Assembly: GCF_021278025.1 (NCBI RefSeq)
Contig: NZ_JAIBHJ010000005.1
Coordinates: 1-64,000 of the forward strand
Reading direction: 5' to 3'
Length of the DNA stretch: 64,000 bases
Origin: Motilimonas sp. E26
GTDB lineage: Bacteria > Pseudomonadota > Gammaproteobacteria > Enterobacterales > CBDFNC01
A model generated the notes under the pieces. The model was not told the origin of the DNA. It did no database searches and saw nothing but the letters and a program-made list of their open reading frames with translations. The translations under genes were made by a program, and so were the position numbers. Below are positions 9,684 through 21,112 of this stretch, piece after piece; position 1 is the first letter of the stretch, and every line of letters starts with the position of its first letter.

Positions 9684-11543
9684 TTACTTCTTAATTCGAG
9701 TATTAAAAATCAGCTCTAATGCCACTTCATCACACGAATGTTGACGGAAGCAATCATCACAATCTTTTAACACTTTTTCTGGCAACATCGCTTTACTGGT
9801 TGGACTAAAACCAAGCTGCATAAAGAATTCAGATGCACGGGTCAGCACAAATAAACGTTGGATCGCCATCTTCTGTGCTTTCTTAATTAAGAACTCAACC
9901 AAGGCTTGATCTTGACCTTGGTCTGCAAACTCAACATCGACACCGAGTGAGCGTACTTCAGCTAAACCCGTATCGTAAACATAAAGAGAAGCGCAACCCG
10001 TTACTTTACCATTCACTTCGGTAACAGCAAATTCACCCACAGCTGACACTAATTCAGAGCGAGAGCGTGGTAGGTTTTCGCCCGCATTTGACCAGTAATT
10101 GACCAAACGTTCAATATCGTCTAAATCCGTTAAACGCGCCGCACGTGCATACACGCCAGAGGTATCACGCTTATTTAAACGTTTTTCGGCAGAGCTTAAG
10201 GCAAATTCAACCTGCTCAGGAGCTACACCGCCCAACGCTTGACGCGCGGCTAATGTAGCTTCTAAGGTCAACACTGGGTAAACATCCGCTTCAATCACGT
10301 TAGAGAACACTTTAAATTCTTCAACCGTTAAGTCTTCTAGTGGTACGCCCTTTTCAATGGCACCTACCACAGCAGCTCCCACAATATGGTGCGCTTCACG
10401 AAATGGAATGCCTTTAGCCACTAAGTAATCAGCTAACTCGGTGGCATTAGCATAACCGCCTTGCGCCGCTTCTTTAGTACGCTCTTCGTTTACTTTCAGG
10501 TCGGTTAGGGCCATTTCCGCCATTTCTAAACAGTCGCCCCACGTATCAAGCGCATCAAATAAGCCTTCTTTATCTTCTTGCATATCTTTGTTATAGGCCA
10601 AAGGCAAGGCTTTTAGGGTCATCATCATCCCCGACAGAGAGCCGTAAACACGACCCGCTTTACCACGGATCAGCTCCATCGCATCAGGGTTTTTCTTTTG
10701 CGGCATTAATGACGAACCAGATGTCACTTGGTCTGACATTTCAATAAAGCCAGACTCACCTGAGTTGTAAAAAATCAAATCTTCAGCCATACGAGAAAGG
10801 TGCAGCATAGAAAGAGATGCGGTACTCATTAACTCAACCACGTGATCACGATCAGATACACTGTCTAAGCTGTTACGAGTGGCACGGCGAAACCCTAAGT
10901 TGTGCGCCAATATAGTACGGTCCATCGGGTAACCGGTCCCCGCTAATGCGCCACTGCCTAATGGGCTAGTATCAAGACGCTTTAAACAATCTTTCATACG
11001 GCCATAGTCACGCTCAAACATTTCAACATAAGCTAGACACCAATGAGAGAAAGTCACCGGCTGAGCACGTTGCAAGTGGGTATAACCCGGTAATACCACT
11101 TGCTGGTGAATGCGCGCTAGCTCAACCAATTTCTGTTGTAGGCGATCCAATAACACGATCAACTCTTGGGCGCGCTCTTTACACCAGAGCTTTAAATCTG
11201 TTGCTACTTGGTCATTTCGGCTACGACCTGTGTGCAGCTTTTTACCTAAGTCGCCCACTTTTTGAATCAGCTGCGTTTCAACCCACGAGTGAATATCTTC
11301 GGCATCAGACTCCAAAATTTGCTCAGGGTTTGCCACCACTGACTCTTTTAATTCGTTCAGCGCCACTTCCAAACGCTGCTGCTCATCAGCGGTCAGTACG
11401 TTCACTTCTAACAGTGATTTTGACCAGGCAATCGAGCCAACTATATCCTGCTTAGCCAGACGATAGTCAAACCGCAAGGAATCATTAAATAACTTAAATT
11501 TTGCGTCTGCTGCTTGGCTAAAACGCCCGCCCCAAAGTGCCAT
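9684..11543 (-). CDS. argHA: Bifunctional argininosuccinate lyase / N-acetylglutamate synthase ArgHA
   Basis: A 619-residue fusion. Residues 1 to about 460 are argininosuccinate lyase, which splits argininosuccinate to arginine and fumarate, with the superfamily signature [12 protein letters not shown] and the THLQRAQP loop. Residues about 470-619 are a GNAT acetyltransferase domain that would acetylate glutamate at the head of the pathway; [13 protein letters not shown] is the acetyl-CoA loop region, with an unusual Gln-rich form. Fused argH(A) genes are known from Moritella, Vibrio and Alteromonas relatives. AGGAGA lies upstream of the ATG. It is last in the argCBFG-argHA array, 130 bp past argG. 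Confidence 0.95.
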   Translation of the reverse strand: MALWGGRFSQAADAKFKLFNDSLRFDYRLAKQDIVGSIAWSKSLLEVNVLTADEQQRLEVALNELKESVVANPEQILESDAEDIHSWVETQLIQKVGDLGKKLHTGRSRNDQVATDLKLWCKERAQELIVLLDRLQQKLVELARIHQQVVLPGYTHLQRAQPVTFSHWCLAYVEMFERDYGRMKDCLKRLDTSPLGSGALAGTGYPMDRTILAHNLGFRRATRNSLDSVSDRDHVVELMSTASLSMLHLSRMAEDLIFYNSGESGFIEMSDQVTSGSSLMPQKKNPDAMELIRGKAGRVYGSLSGMMMTLKALPLAYNKDMQEDKEGLFDALDTWGDCLEMAEMALTDLKVNEERTKEAAQGGYANATELADYLVAKGIPFREAHHIVGAAVVGAIEKGVPLEDLTVEEFKVFSNVIEADVYPVLTLEATLAARQALGGVAPEQVEFALSSAEKRLNKRDTSGVYARAARLTDLDDIERLVNYWSNAGENLPRSRSELVSAVGEFAVTEVNGKVTGCASLYVYDTGLAEVRSLGVDVEFADQGQDQALVEFLIKKAQKMAIQRLFVLTRASEFFMQLGFSPTSKAMLPEKVLKDCDDCFRQHSCDEVALELIFNTRIKK

Positions 11544-11619
11544 GAGCTTTTCTCTCCTGAAATATTTTTACAATCGGTCTTTTTTGTCAGAGTAAGTGAC
11601 CAATCAAGTCTTTAAAACG

Positions 11620-11651
11620 ACAAAATAGCCACTCAAGAGCAGCTATTTTGT
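11620..11651 (-). terminator. Hairpin between argG and argHA, possible partial terminator
   Basis: ACAAAATAGC and GCTATTTTGT form a 10-bp stem around a 12-base loop. On the minus strand CGTTTT follows. It could reduce read-through into argHA or protect the upstream mRNA end. Confidence 0.45.
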
Positions 11652-11673
11652 TTGATGCTAATTAAAACAAAAC

Positions 11674-12885
11674 TTACTTGTTTTTAGCATTTAACGAACG
11701 AATACGACTCGCTAAAGAATACAGACGAATAAAACCTTCTGCATGCTTTTGGTTGTAAACATCGTCAGCACCAAAAGTCGCAAACTCTTCAGAGTATAAG
11801 CTGTTTGGTGATTTTTTCTTCACTGCAACCGCTTGGCCTTTGTAAAGACGTACAACCACTTCACCATTGGCATCTTTTGCTAACGACTCAGAAGCAGAAA
11901 GTAACGACTCACAAAGCGGTGTAAACCAACGACCGTCATAGACTAAGTGAGCAAATTCTTGACCCACTTGATCACGCCAGCGACGTGATGGTTTGTCATG
12001 CACTAGTTCATCGATACCACGCAGCGCAGTAACCATTACTGTACCACCTGGAGTTTCGTAACAACCACGAGACTTCATACCCACAGTACGGTTTTCAGTG
12101 ATATCAACACGGCCCACGCCATGTTTAGCTGCTTTTTCATTTAACAGCATAAGCGCTTGATAAGGTGATAACTCAACACCATCAACTGCAGTAACACGTG
12201 CATTTTCAACGGTTAGCGTCACGTATTCAGGCTCGTTTGGTGCATCTAATGGATCAACCGTCATGGTCCAAACACCCTTGCTTGGCTCATTGTACGGGTC
12301 TTCTAACTCGCCACCTTCGTGAGAAATATGCCATGCGTTAGCATCGCGGCTGTAAATTTTAGTCGCTGAAGCACTGGTTTTGATGTTACGTTCTGCCAAG
12401 TAATCAAGCAGGTCTTCACGAGAAACCATGTCCCACTCACGCCAAGGTGCAATTACTTTAAGCTCAGGCGCTAACGCCGCAAAACAGCTTTCAAAACGGA
12501 TTTGGTCATTACCTTTACCCGTACAACCGTGACATACTGCATCCGCACCAACTTTCAATGCTACTTCAACCTGCGCTTTAGCGATGATTGGACGCGCCAT
12601 TGAGGTACCTAATAGATACGTGCCTTCATATACCGCACCCGTTGCAATGGTTGGGTAGATGTAGTCTTTTACAAATTCTTCTTTCAGGTCAACAATGTGA
12701 CACTCTGAAGCACCTGACGCCAAGGCTTTCTCTTCTAAGCCGACTAGCTCTTCTGCGCCTTGACCTACGTCAGCACAGAACGCAACAATTTCACAATCAT
12801 CATAGGTTTCTTTCAACCATGGAATGATCGCCGAAGTATCTAAACCACCTGAATAAGCCAGTACTACTTTTTTTACCTTGCTCAT
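11674..12885 (-). CDS. argG: Argininosuccinate synthase ArgG
   Basis: Joins citrulline and aspartate with ATP to form argininosuccinate in the cytosol. The 403-residue type I enzyme begins with the ATP pyrophosphatase P-loop AYSGGLDTS at residues 10-18; [12 protein letters not shown] near residue 120 holds aspartate- and citrulline-binding residues. The ATG overlaps the argF stop by one base (TAATG), so translation is coupled to argF. ArgG is full length with no oddities. Confidence 0.97.
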   Translation of the reverse strand: MSKVKKVVLAYSGGLDTSAIIPWLKETYDDCEIVAFCADVGQGAEELVGLEEKALASGASECHIVDLKEEFVKDYIYPTIATGAVYEGTYLLGTSMARPIIAKAQVEVALKVGADAVCHGCTGKGNDQIRFESCFAALAPELKVIAPWREWDMVSREDLLDYLAERNIKTSASATKIYSRDANAWHISHEGGELEDPYNEPSKGVWTMTVDPLDAPNEPEYVTLTVENARVTAVDGVELSPYQALMLLNEKAAKHGVGRVDITENRTVGMKSRGCYETPGGTVMVTALRGIDELVHDKPSRRWRDQVGQEFAHLVYDGRWFTPLCESLLSASESLAKDANGEVVVRLYKGQAVAVKKKSPNSLYSEEFATFGADDVYNQKHAEGFIRLYSLASRIRSLNAKNK

Positions 12886-13802
12886 TAAAAATCTCCTTTC
12901 ATCAATGTCAGCATGATGGCATTTTGGATATGCATTCTGTTTTCTGCTTGTTGGAATATTAGTGAAACATTCTCGTCGTCCATCACTTCTGATGTGATAT
13001 CCAACTCACGATGTGCCGGCTGACAATGTAACACATGTTTAATGCCGGTATTATCCAGCAATGCCCTATTTATTTGATAAGGCATAAATTTATCTTTTAC
13101 TGCTTGTAATGGTGTGTCGTCACCCATGGATACCCAAGTATCACCGTAAACGACATCGTATCCCTTGATATCATCCATTGAGTTAGTCACGCGAATGGTC
13201 GCACCTGACTTTTCAGCAATGTCTTCAACCTGTTTTAAAATTTGCGCATCTGGGCTTGAGCCAATCGGACATACCGCTGTCACTTCCGCTCCCACAATCG
13301 CACCAACAATAAATAAAGAGTGGGTAACATTATTGCCATCACCGACGTAAGCCAATTTTACTTTGGAAAGATCATCATAGTGTTCAGCAATGGTCATAAA
13401 GTCGGCTAAACCTTGGCATGGGTGATACAAATCACAAAGGGAATTAATCACAGGTACATTAGAGTACTCAGCCAACTCTTCCAGTGTTTTATGGGACATG
13501 ACTCGCGCCACAATACAATCGGCCCAACGCGTTAAATTCGATGCAAAATCTTTCACCGTTTCACGCTCACCAATCGCACCATTTTGTGAATCAAGGTAGA
13601 CCGCATGACCGCCCATTTTATGAATACCAATATCAAAGGTCACGCGAGTACGCAGCGATTGCTTTTCAAAAATGGTAACGATGCTTTTCCCTTTTAGGGC
13701 ATCAGCATATTTTTTCGGGTTCGCTTTTAAGTCCTTACCCAAGTTAATGAGATCAATGACCTGCTGCTTACTGGCTTCTTTACCTGTTAATAAATGTTCC
13801 AT
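12885..13802 (-). CDS. argF: Ornithine carbamoyltransferase ArgF
   Basis: Transfers the carbamoyl group from carbamoyl phosphate to ornithine, making citrulline. The start at 13802 (305 residues) follows a strong AGGGAGGG site; a frame from 13880 adds 26 residues not expected in the family. The carbamoyl-phosphate loop reads SLRTR rather than STRTR, and the ornithine-loop motif usually HCLP reads HCQPAHR, a change at a substrate-contacting position. The alternatives, acetyl- or succinylornithine transcarbamylase, are unlikely because argE (acetylornithine deacetylase) is present next door. It lies between argB and argG, unlike the separate argF of E. coli. Confidence 0.93.
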   Translation of the reverse strand: MEHLLTGKEASKQQVIDLINLGKDLKANPKKYADALKGKSIVTIFEKQSLRTRVTFDIGIHKMGGHAVYLDSQNGAIGERETVKDFASNLTRWADCIVARVMSHKTLEELAEYSNVPVINSLCDLYHPCQGLADFMTIAEHYDDLSKVKLAYVGDGNNVTHSLFIVGAIVGAEVTAVCPIGSSPDAQILKQVEDIAEKSGATIRVTNSMDDIKGYDVVYGDTWVSMGDDTPLQAVKDKFMPYQINRALLDNTGIKHVLHCQPAHRELDITSEVMDDENVSLIFQQAENRMHIQNAIMLTLMKGDF

Positions 13803-13848
13803 GCTCCCTCCCTCTTGCTGGCAGCTTTTAGCCACCAGCGTAAATGCG

Positions 13849-14622
13849 TTATTTAAGTACCTTAGTACCTTTATTGTCACCTTTTAATAAGGCAATTAAA
13901 TTTTCCGGTTGTTTCCAACTTGCTAACATAACGTGACCTAGGGTTTCAGCCGCTTCTAATGCTGCTTGTACTTTCACCGTCATGCCATCACGGATCACGC
14001 CAGCTGCAATCAATTCATTGGCGAGCGTGGTATTAAGTTCAGGAATAAGCTGTTGATTACCATCAAGCACACCATCAACATCAGACAGGAACACTAACTC
14101 GGCGCCTACTAACTCACAAATCGCGATAGCCGCTTGGTCAGCATTAACATTATACAAACGGCCGTCTTCACCAATGCCAATAGATGAAATAACCGGTAAT
14201 TGGTTCGCCGCTAATAACACCTTAAGCAAGGTTGGATCATTTGGCTCACATTGACCAACAGCACCAAGCTCAGGATCAAGTTGAGTCACCTTAGTACTAA
14301 AGCCATCGGCTAAAGAAAGGCCAACAGCACTCAGGCCTGCTTGCAGCGCTTTCGCCATTAATAGCTTATTTGAGGTGCCCGCCAATGCCCCTGCCACGTA
14401 AGGAATTTGCTCAAATGGGGTAATACGTAAGCCGTTTTTCTTTTCGCTTTTGATGCCCATTTTACTCAGCACATCTTCTACCACTATTCCGCCGCCATGC
14501 ACCAAAATCAATGGACGTTGGTTATCTGTTAAATAGCGCGTTAACGCATCAAATAAGTTTGCAAGGGCAGTGTTATTCTCAAGTACTGCACCGCCAAGTT
14601 TAATTAACAGTGGTTTATTCAT
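13849..14622 (-). CDS. argB: Acetylglutamate kinase ArgB
   Basis: Phosphorylates N-acetylglutamate, the second step of arginine synthesis. The 257-residue amino acid kinase fold protein starts with the Lys-Gly-Gly loop ([10 protein letters not shown], residues 6-15), followed by LVHGGG near residue 40 and NVNADQAA near residue 158, all typical of the family. The short length lacks the N-terminal helix of arginine-inhibited hexameric kinases, so it resembles the arginine-insensitive enteric dimer. It lies 97 bp after argC and 46 bp before argF. Confidence 0.96.
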   Translation of the reverse strand: MNKPLLIKLGGAVLENNTALANLFDALTRYLTDNQRPLILVHGGGIVVEDVLSKMGIKSEKKNGLRITPFEQIPYVAGALAGTSNKLLMAKALQAGLSAVGLSLADGFSTKVTQLDPELGAVGQCEPNDPTLLKVLLAANQLPVISSIGIGEDGRLYNVNADQAAIAICELVGAELVFLSDVDGVLDGNQQLIPELNTTLANELIAAGVIRDGMTVKVQAALEAAETLGHVMLASWKQPENLIALLKGDNKGTKVLK

Positions 14623-14719
14623 GCTGTTGTTATTTCCTTACGGCCAATGGCCAACAAAACTCGCTATTCTATGTGTTTTTCAGCATCACTTAAAAGTCAC
14701 GCTTCACAGAACCGAGGGT

Positions 14720-15730
14720 TTAAATCAACGAGGTGGTCATTGGGAAACCAAATTTGATATTAATGCACTGCATAGCTTGTGATGATGCGCCTTTCAACAA
14801 GTTATCTGTTGCACTAAAAATCACTAAGTCTTCACCATCTTGTGCCCAAGCAATATCACAGAAAGGCGTACCTTCAACATTTTTAATTGCTGGGTATGAA
14901 CCTTTAAGTAAACGAACAATAGGCTCGTCTTGATAAGCTTGTTCATACACCTCTTGCACTTGCTCGGGTGTCACGCCTTCTTTTAGTACCACATTAATGG
15001 TGGCTAAAATACCACGCTTATAGCTACCTAAGTGCGGCGTAAATACCACTGGCGTACCAAGATGACTATCAATTTCAGGCTTGTGTCTGTGGGTAAACAC
15101 ACCATAAGGTTGTAAGCTCACCTCGCAAAAGCTCGAAGTGGTTGACGCTTTGCGCCCTGCACCACTGACACCACTCGTCGCGTTAATGGTTGGCTTAACA
15201 CCAGCCTTAATCAAACCTGCTACTTGTAATGGTTTAAGCGCCAGCAAAGAAGTAGTGGTATAACAACCAGGAACGGCAATCAAATCAGTATCTTTTACCG
15301 CTTCGGCATTCCATTCGGCTAAGCCATACACCGCTTTTTCTAGTAGCGCTGAGTGTTGATGAGTAAAGCCGTAGAATTTTTCATAGAAGGCTGAGTCTTT
15401 AACACGAAATGCACCAGATAAATCAAACACTGTGGTATTGGCCGCTAAAAAATGTGGCGCTAAGTCATGGCTTACTTCGTGCGCCGTGGCTAACACTACA
15501 ATATCAATGCCGTCGCAAGTAGCGGGAATATCTGCAATCGCTAATGGCTGTATGGTTTGATCAACCACCCCTAGCAGTTTACCGTATAGATCAGAAATAG
15601 GCTTTCCTTGATCTTGGCTGTTCTCTGATACGTACAAGCCCGCTAATTCAAGACCAGGATGTTTAGCAATATAAAGGGCTAATTCGGCACCAGTATAACC
15701 ACTGGCCCCCACTATAATTGTTTTCAACAT
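14720..15730 (-). CDS. argC: N-acetyl-gamma-glutamyl-phosphate reductase ArgC
   Basis: Reduces N-acetylglutamyl phosphate to the semialdehyde using NADPH. The 336-residue product has the nucleotide-binding start [13 protein letters not shown] (residues 5-17), the active-site Cys in VPGCYTT near residue 155 and the catalytic His region HRHKPEI near residue 218. It is the first gene of the leftward argCBFG-argHA array and is divergent from argE across 225 bp that hold the ArgR sites. Confidence 0.96.
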   Translation of the reverse strand: MLKTIIVGASGYTGAELALYIAKHPGLELAGLYVSENSQDQGKPISDLYGKLLGVVDQTIQPLAIADIPATCDGIDIVVLATAHEVSHDLAPHFLAANTTVFDLSGAFRVKDSAFYEKFYGFTHQHSALLEKAVYGLAEWNAEAVKDTDLIAVPGCYTTTSLLALKPLQVAGLIKAGVKPTINATSGVSGAGRKASTTSSFCEVSLQPYGVFTHRHKPEIDSHLGTPVVFTPHLGSYKRGILATINVVLKEGVTPEQVQEVYEQAYQDEPIVRLLKGSYPAIKNVEGTPFCDIAWAQDGEDLVIFSATDNLLKGASSQAMQCINIKFGFPMTTSLI

Positions 15731-15899
15731 ATCGAATTCCGTTTGATTTCAGCTGTTTAAATGAGATTAAGACTAACAAAATGCGCGCCTAAAAGCGCCT
15801 TGATTAAAGGTGAGATCGTCGTCGCGAATTGTGGGAAAAATTAGTCTTCATTATCGGGCATAATTTGTTATGTTAATTCAGGCTGAAATGCTAGCCGAA

Positions 15900-15938
15900 T
15901 CTAACTTTTTATGCAATATTTCTGCATTAATATTTATT
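15900..15938. promoter_or_regulatory. Two tandem ARG boxes (ArgR operator) in the argC-argE control region
   Basis: Box 1 (15900-15917) and box 2 (15921-15938) are each 18 bp and separated by 3 bp, the arrangement ArgR hexamers are known to bind. Scored by eye against WNTGAATWWWWATTCANW, box 1 matches 13 and box 2 matches 14 of 16 defined positions. They lie just upstream of argE and could repress both directions, as in the enteric argE-argCBH bipolar operator. Confidence 0.72.
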
Positions 15939-15955
15939 TTTAATTTTGAGGCCCT

Positions 15956-17104
15956 ATGTCATTACCTGGATTTATTGAAACATATCGCGAATTGATCGCC
16001 ACGCCTTCTATTAGTTCTACTGATTCCGCTTGGGATCAGAGTAATCAACAGGTAATCACAAAACTGGCTAGTTGGTTTGAAACCGCTGGTTTTCAAGTTG
16101 AAGTGACACCGCTACCTGGCCTAGCAGGCAAGTACAATATGGTTGCCACAATAGGCCAAGGTGAAGGCGGTCTACTGCTTGCAGGCCATACAGATACCGT
16201 ACCTTTTGACGATGGCCAGTGGAGCAAAGATCCCTTTAAACTCACTGAAGATGGTAATCGCTTATATGGCCTTGGTACCATCGATATGAAAGGCTTCTTT
16301 GCATTTATTCTTGAAGCCGTAAAAGGCTTAGATTTAACAAAAATGAACAAGCCACTACGCATCCTAGCCACTGCCGATGAAGAAACCACCATGGCTGGCG
16401 CTCGCGACATTGCTAGTCGTCAACATATCAAGCCAGACTATGCTGTCATTGGCGAGCCGACGGGATTGGTTCCTGTATTTATGCACAAAGGCCATATGTC
16501 GGAAGCCATTCGTATTACCGGGCGCAGTGGCCATAGTTCAGATCCCAGTAAAGGACTAAACGCGATAGAGGTTATGCACAAGGTACTGGCCGAGTTATTA
16601 AAAGTGCAGCAGCTGTTTAAAGAAAAGTACAATTGCCCACATTTTGAAGTGCCAGCCCCCACCCTAAACTTTGGTCATATTCATGGTGGCGACAGCCCAA
16701 ATCGTATTTGTGGTTGTTGCGAGCTGCATATTGATATGCGCCCCATTCCGGGGGTCAGCCCTAACGAACTATTCATTACCTTGAAATCGGCATTAGCGGG
16801 CATTGAGCAACAATACCCTGGCGCTGTAGATGTATTTCATTTACACGAGCCGATCCCTGCTTATTCATGTAGTGAAACCTCTGATTTAGTACAAACCGCC
16901 GAGCAGTTAAGCGGGAATAAAGCTGAAGCGGTTAACTACTGCACTGAGGCGCCTTTTATTCAACAACTTGGCTGTGACACCATCGTCATGGGCCCAGGCC
17001 ATATTGGCCAAGCACACCAGCCTGATGAATATTTGGATCTTTCTTTTGTTAAGCCGACCAGTGAACTGCTTAGCTCACTGATAAAGCGCTTTTGCTTAGC
17101 CTAA
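15956..17104 (+). CDS. argE: Acetylornithine deacetylase ArgE
   Basis: Removes the acetyl group from N-acetylornithine to give ornithine, the linear version of the pathway. This M20-family zinc enzyme has 382 residues with the metal ligands in HTDTVPFD (near 79), TIDMKGFF (near 110) and DEETTMAGA (catalytic Glu pair near 143), and the dimerisation-domain His in KGHMSE and GRSGHSS. It is divergent from argC and shares its ArgR boxes. The presence of both ArgE and the fused acetyltransferase argues against acetyl recycling by ArgJ. Confidence 0.96.
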   Translation: MSLPGFIETYRELIATPSISSTDSAWDQSNQQVITKLASWFETAGFQVEVTPLPGLAGKYNMVATIGQGEGGLLLAGHTDTVPFDDGQWSKDPFKLTEDGNRLYGLGTIDMKGFFAFILEAVKGLDLTKMNKPLRILATADEETTMAGARDIASRQHIKPDYAVIGEPTGLVPVFMHKGHMSEAIRITGRSGHSSDPSKGLNAIEVMHKVLAELLKVQQLFKEKYNCPHFEVPAPTLNFGHIHGGDSPNRICGCCELHIDMRPIPGVSPNELFITLKSALAGIEQQYPGAVDVFHLHEPIPAYSCSETSDLVQTAEQLSGNKAEAVNYCTEAPFIQQLGCDTIVMGPGHIGQAHQPDEYLDLSFVKPTSELLSSLIKRFCLA

Positions 17105-17517
17105 TCTGCCGTAAAAGTTAAGCTTAGAGCTGACAACAGCTAGATGTAGTTGCTAATTAGAGGCTTGCTTGAATTTGGTTATTGAAGCACAGATTGGTGA
17201 CTAATTGTGGTATGAATATACAACAATCTAACAGCAGCGCTGCGGGCTAATTGATTGAATCAGCAGTTGGTTTTATGTCCAGCCTTAACAAAAATGTAAG
17301 AAAGTTACACAAAAAACCATGAATTACTCATGGGTTATTGGTCAAATAAATCGACTGAGTAAATTTGACCCAATGCCCATTTTGCGTATAGATTAGACAC
17401 AAGTTAACGATAAGTTTAGCGTTATTAGGTTTTAAATGGGTTTTATTGAACTGATTCGAAACACGAACAGAAAAATAAAAAAGTTGTAAAAACACAACAA
17501 ATGTAAGGACAACAGCG
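17105..17517 (+). promoter_or_regulatory. argE-ppc intergenic region with a probable ppc promoter
   Basis: This 413-bp gap has no convincing gene. A sigma-70 promoter is seen: TTGACC (17365-17370), 16-bp spacer, TATAGA (17387-17392), giving a ppc leader of about 120 bases. A small hairpin, CCATGA-loop-TCATGG, lies near 17319-17335 upstream of it and may end argE transcripts, though it lacks a T run. Confidence 0.65.
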
Positions 17518-20151
17518 ATGAACGACAAGTATGCTGCTCTACGCAGTAACGTAGGCTTACTAGGTCAGCTATTAGGGCAAACTATCTCCAACCATCTAGG
17601 TGAAGAGTTTCTAGAAAAAATTGAAACCATTAGACAATTGTCTAAATCATCTCGTGCGGGTAATGATGCTGATGGAGAACTACTCGTAGCTATGCTTGCA
17701 GGCCTGTCGGACGATGAACTGTTACCTGTAGCTCGTGCCTTCACCCACTTTTTAAACCTCGCTAATATTGCAGAGCAGTTTCATACCACTTCACGCCACT
17801 GTGAAGAGCAAGTTTGCGCACCAGATCCAATTGATGAGTTGTTCGGCAAATTAAAAGCGTCAGATGCGAGCCCAGAGGCGATTAAAGCCGCCATTGAAGA
17901 AATGAAAATGGACTTGGTACTGACTGCGCATCCAACAGAAATTACCCGCCGAACCCTGATCCATAAGCACGTTGCCATCAACAGTTGCTTAGCTTCATTA
18001 GAGCTAAGTGATATCTCTGAGCGCGAAAAAGAAAAATTACTTTACCGCTTGGAAGAGCTAATCACCCAAGCTTGGCACACTGATGAAATTCGTAAGCAAC
18101 GTCCAACTCCAGTTGATGAAGCAAAATGGGGCTTCGCCGTGGTTGAAAACAGCCTATGGCAAGCGGTACCAGATTATATTCGTAATCTCGATGAACGCGT
18201 GCAAAAGAACTTTGGCTTTGCCCTACCTATTGATGCTGCGCCAATCACTTTTACTTCATGGATGGGGGGCGACCGTGATGGCAACCCATTTGTGACCAGT
18301 AAAGTAACGGAAGAAGTATTACTATCAAGCCGTTGGGTGGGTGTTAGCTTGTTCCTTAAAGACATCAAGCAGCTGACTAGCGAACTATCAATGATGGACT
18401 GTAACGACGCGCTACGCGAAGTGGCAGGCGACGTGCATGAACCTTATCGTGAATTACTAAAAGGCCTGCGTGGTGATCTCAAAGAGACGCTAAACTACCT
18501 TAGCGCAACGCTGCAAGGCGAATATACCGAAGCACGCGACCTTATCAATCGCACCGAACAACTGACCCAGCCACTAACCCTATGTTATGAATCACTACAT
18601 GACTGCGGCATGGGCATTATTGCAGATGGCTTGTTGTTAGACGTGCTGCGCCGCGTAGCTTGTTTTGGTATCAACCTTGTTAAACTCGATATCCGCCAAG
18701 ACGGCGAACGTCACGGCGATGTGATCGCTGAACTAACTCGTTACCTCGGTATTGGTGACTACGCCAGCTGGAACGAAGAAGAAAAACAAACCTTCTTATT
18801 ACAAGAACTGAACAGCAAGCGTCCGCTGATCCCACAAGATTGGCAACCAATGCCTGACAACCAAGAAGTTCTAGACACTTGCCGTGTGGTGGCAAAAACC
18901 GATCCACAAGCCTTAGGTATCTATATTATCTCCATGGCGCGCCAAGCGTCAGACGTGCTAGCAGTGCAACTATTGTTAAAAGAATGTGGTTGCCCATTCC
19001 GCATTGCTGTCGCACCTTTGTTTGAAACCTTAGACGATTTAAACAACGCAGAACAAGTGATCAAACGCTTATTCGCTGTCGATTGGTACCGAGGTTATAT
19101 CAACGGCCAACAACACGTGATGATCGGCTACTCTGACTCAGCCAAAGATGCCGGCGTATTGGCTGCTAACTGGGCACAATATCGCGCGCAAGAGGCATTG
19201 GTCGCCCTTTGTGAAGCAAACAATGTGTGCTTAACCTTATTCCACGGCCGTGGTGGTACCATAGGTCGCGGTGGTGCACCAGCACACGCAGCCTTGTTAT
19301 CACAACCACCAGGTTCACTCAAAGGTGGCCTACGGGTAACTGAGCAAGGCGAAATGATCCGCTTTAAGTTCGGCTTATCAAGCATTGCTCAGCAATCACT
19401 GAACCTTTACACCGCGGCCATTTTAGAAGCTAACTTATTACCACCACCGGCGCCAAAACAAGAATGGCGCGACATGATGGATCAATTATCGGAAGATTCA
19501 TGTACTGAGTACCGTGGCATGGTGCAACACGAGCCAGACTTTGTACCTTATTTCCGCAGTGTAACGCCTGAACTTGAGCTTGGTAAACTGCCATTAGGTA
19601 GCCGCCCTGCAAAACGTAAACCAAACGGCGGCGTTGAAAGCCTACGTGCTATTCCATGGATTTTTGCTTGGTCACAAAACCGCTTCATGCTACCAGCATG
19701 GCTCGGTGCCGGCGATGCCATGGGCCGAGCCCTAGAGCAAGGCAAACAAGAACTGCTAACAGAAATGTACCAAAGCTGGCCTTTCTTTCATACCCGTCTA
19801 GAAATGTTCGAAATGGTATTTATGAAAGCCGATGAAGCATTGGCTAAGTTCTATGAAGAGCGTCTTGTACCAGAAGAGCTACACAGCCTAGGTTTAAGCT
19901 TACGCAACAAGCTAAAACAAACCCGTGATTGTGTACTACAAACCATTCCTAAGCATAAGCTAATGGAAGACCAGCCTTGGATCAAAGAGTCGATTAATCT
20001 ACGTAACCCGTACATTGATCCCCTTAACTTGTTACAAGCCGAGCTACTAAGCCGCTCACGTGCTAATGGTGAAGAGATTTGCCCAACTATTGACCAAGCA
20101 TTAATGGTGACCATTGCCGGTATCGCAGCAGGTTTACGCAATACAGGCTAA
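17518..20151 (+). CDS. ppc: Phosphoenolpyruvate carboxylase
   Basis: Anaplerotic enzyme making oxaloacetate from phosphoenolpyruvate and bicarbonate, feeding aspartate-family and arginine synthesis. The 877-residue protein is of normal length for the bacterial enzyme (883 in E. coli). Key motifs are intact: the catalytic His in [11 protein letters not shown] near residue 141, GGDRDGNP near 259, [10 protein letters not shown] near 540, [13 protein letters not shown] near 577, and the C-terminal NTG allosteric-site tail. ATGTAAGGA precedes the ATG. It has its own promoter and a strong terminator. In enterics ppc also lies beside argE. Confidence 0.97.
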   Translation: MNDKYAALRSNVGLLGQLLGQTISNHLGEEFLEKIETIRQLSKSSRAGNDADGELLVAMLAGLSDDELLPVARAFTHFLNLANIAEQFHTTSRHCEEQVCAPDPIDELFGKLKASDASPEAIKAAIEEMKMDLVLTAHPTEITRRTLIHKHVAINSCLASLELSDISEREKEKLLYRLEELITQAWHTDEIRKQRPTPVDEAKWGFAVVENSLWQAVPDYIRNLDERVQKNFGFALPIDAAPITFTSWMGGDRDGNPFVTSKVTEEVLLSSRWVGVSLFLKDIKQLTSELSMMDCNDALREVAGDVHEPYRELLKGLRGDLKETLNYLSATLQGEYTEARDLINRTEQLTQPLTLCYESLHDCGMGIIADGLLLDVLRRVACFGINLVKLDIRQDGERHGDVIAELTRYLGIGDYASWNEEEKQTFLLQELNSKRPLIPQDWQPMPDNQEVLDTCRVVAKTDPQALGIYIISMARQASDVLAVQLLLKECGCPFRIAVAPLFETLDDLNNAEQVIKRLFAVDWYRGYINGQQHVMIGYSDSAKDAGVLAANWAQYRAQEALVALCEANNVCLTLFHGRGGTIGRGGAPAHAALLSQPPGSLKGGLRVTEQGEMIRFKFGLSSIAQQSLNLYTAAILEANLLPPPAPKQEWRDMMDQLSEDSCTEYRGMVQHEPDFVPYFRSVTPELELGKLPLGSRPAKRKPNGGVESLRAIPWIFAWSQNRFMLPAWLGAGDAMGRALEQGKQELLTEMYQSWPFFHTRLEMFEMVFMKADEALAKFYEERLVPEELHSLGLSLRNKLKQTRDCVLQTIPKHKLMEDQPWIKESINLRNPYIDPLNLLQAELLSRSRANGEEICPTIDQALMVTIAGIAAGLRNTG

Positions 20152-20180
20152 TGTGAACAAGCTTAAAAACGGCTAATATA

Positions 20181-20210
20181 AAGCGGACAGATTGATTGTC
20201 CGCTTTTTTA
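20181..20210 (+). terminator. Rho-independent terminator of ppc
   Basis: AAGCGGACA, 7-base loop, TGTCCGCTT, then a T run. A 9-bp perfect stem 30 bases past the stop. Confidence 0.93.
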
Positions 20211-20317
20211 TACCTGCTAGTTAGCGCTTTTATTGAAAACAAATTTACCTCATATCTGAGCTTTTACGCTTACTACCGCCAAGATTTTGCCTAGTGTTAA
20301 AGCTGGGGGATAAATAA

Positions 20318-21103
20318 ATGAAAAAATGGCTTACCTTACTATGGCTATTGTGTCCTTTTGCTTATGCGGCAGAGTCAATCGAGTTAATTCTACCTGCTAG
20401 TAAAGATGGTAGTCATGAGTATTTTCATGAGTTACTTCTGCGTTCATTATCAGCTCAGGGTATCGAAGTCACAATTATCGCGCCATATAGTCACTTGCCA
20501 CAAAAGCGCGCAGTGCGCTTATTGGAAAGCCAAGCGATCTCATTATTTTGGATGATTGAAACGCCAAGGCGTAACCAAAAGTTCACTAAAGTAAATATGG
20601 GCCTGACCAAAGGTTTAATTGGCAAACGCATTCTACTGGTACCGAAAGAAGACAAAATGCGCTATGCCAAAGTCACCAACTTAGACGATTTTCGCCAGCT
20701 AAATGTCACGGGGGGCTTTGGTGCAAATTGGTTTGACATCGAAGTCTGGCAAGCAAACCAACTACGCTATATCGTCAGAGATGGAGAATGGCGTGCGCTA
20801 TACGATATGTTATCAAGCAACGGTGGAGTAAATTACTTTTCTCGCGGGGTTAACGAAATCCTATCAGAGCAACAGCAGCATCCCTACCTAGTGGTAGAGC
20901 CCCATTTATTGTTTGAATATCAACGAGACTTCGTCTTCTACCTAAGTAGCCAAAATGCTTACCATAAAACGATGATCGAATCAGCCCTGATCAAAGCAAA
21001 CAAATCCGGGCTAATGGATCAGTTGATAAAAGAGTATTGGAGCCAATACTTTGACTCACTAGGGTTAGAGCAGCGAGTCAAGCTTAAATTACTTACTCCC
21101 TAA
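20318..21103 (+). CDS. Periplasmic substrate-binding-like protein of unknown ligand
   Basis: A 261-residue protein with a clear signal peptide (cleavage after AYA near residue 18). The mature part looks like a family 3 solute-binding fold: ESIELILPASKDGS at the start, an internal GGFGANWFDIEVWQ hinge region and a helical end (ALIKANKSGLMDQLIKEYW) common in this fold. There is no transporter next to it, so it may instead serve as a sensory partner or a degenerate amino-acid binder. It ends 9 bp from the convergent APE flavoenzyme gene, and need not belong to that cluster. Confidence 0.7.
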   Translation: MKKWLTLLWLLCPFAYAAESIELILPASKDGSHEYFHELLLRSLSAQGIEVTIIAPYSHLPQKRAVRLLESQAISLFWMIETPRRNQKFTKVNMGLTKGLIGKRILLVPKEDKMRYAKVTNLDDFRQLNVTGGFGANWFDIEVWQANQLRYIVRDGEWRALYDMLSSNGGVNYFSRGVNEILSEQQQHPYLVVEPHLLFEYQRDFVFYLSSQNAYHKTMIESALIKANKSGLMDQLIKEYWSQYFDSLGLEQRVKLKLLTP

Positions 21104-21112
21104 AGCATTAAG

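Noticed and set aside
17328-17528. A 66-residue minus-strand open frame upstream of ppc
   Set aside because: It overlaps the likely ppc promoter and start, and has no recognisable product.
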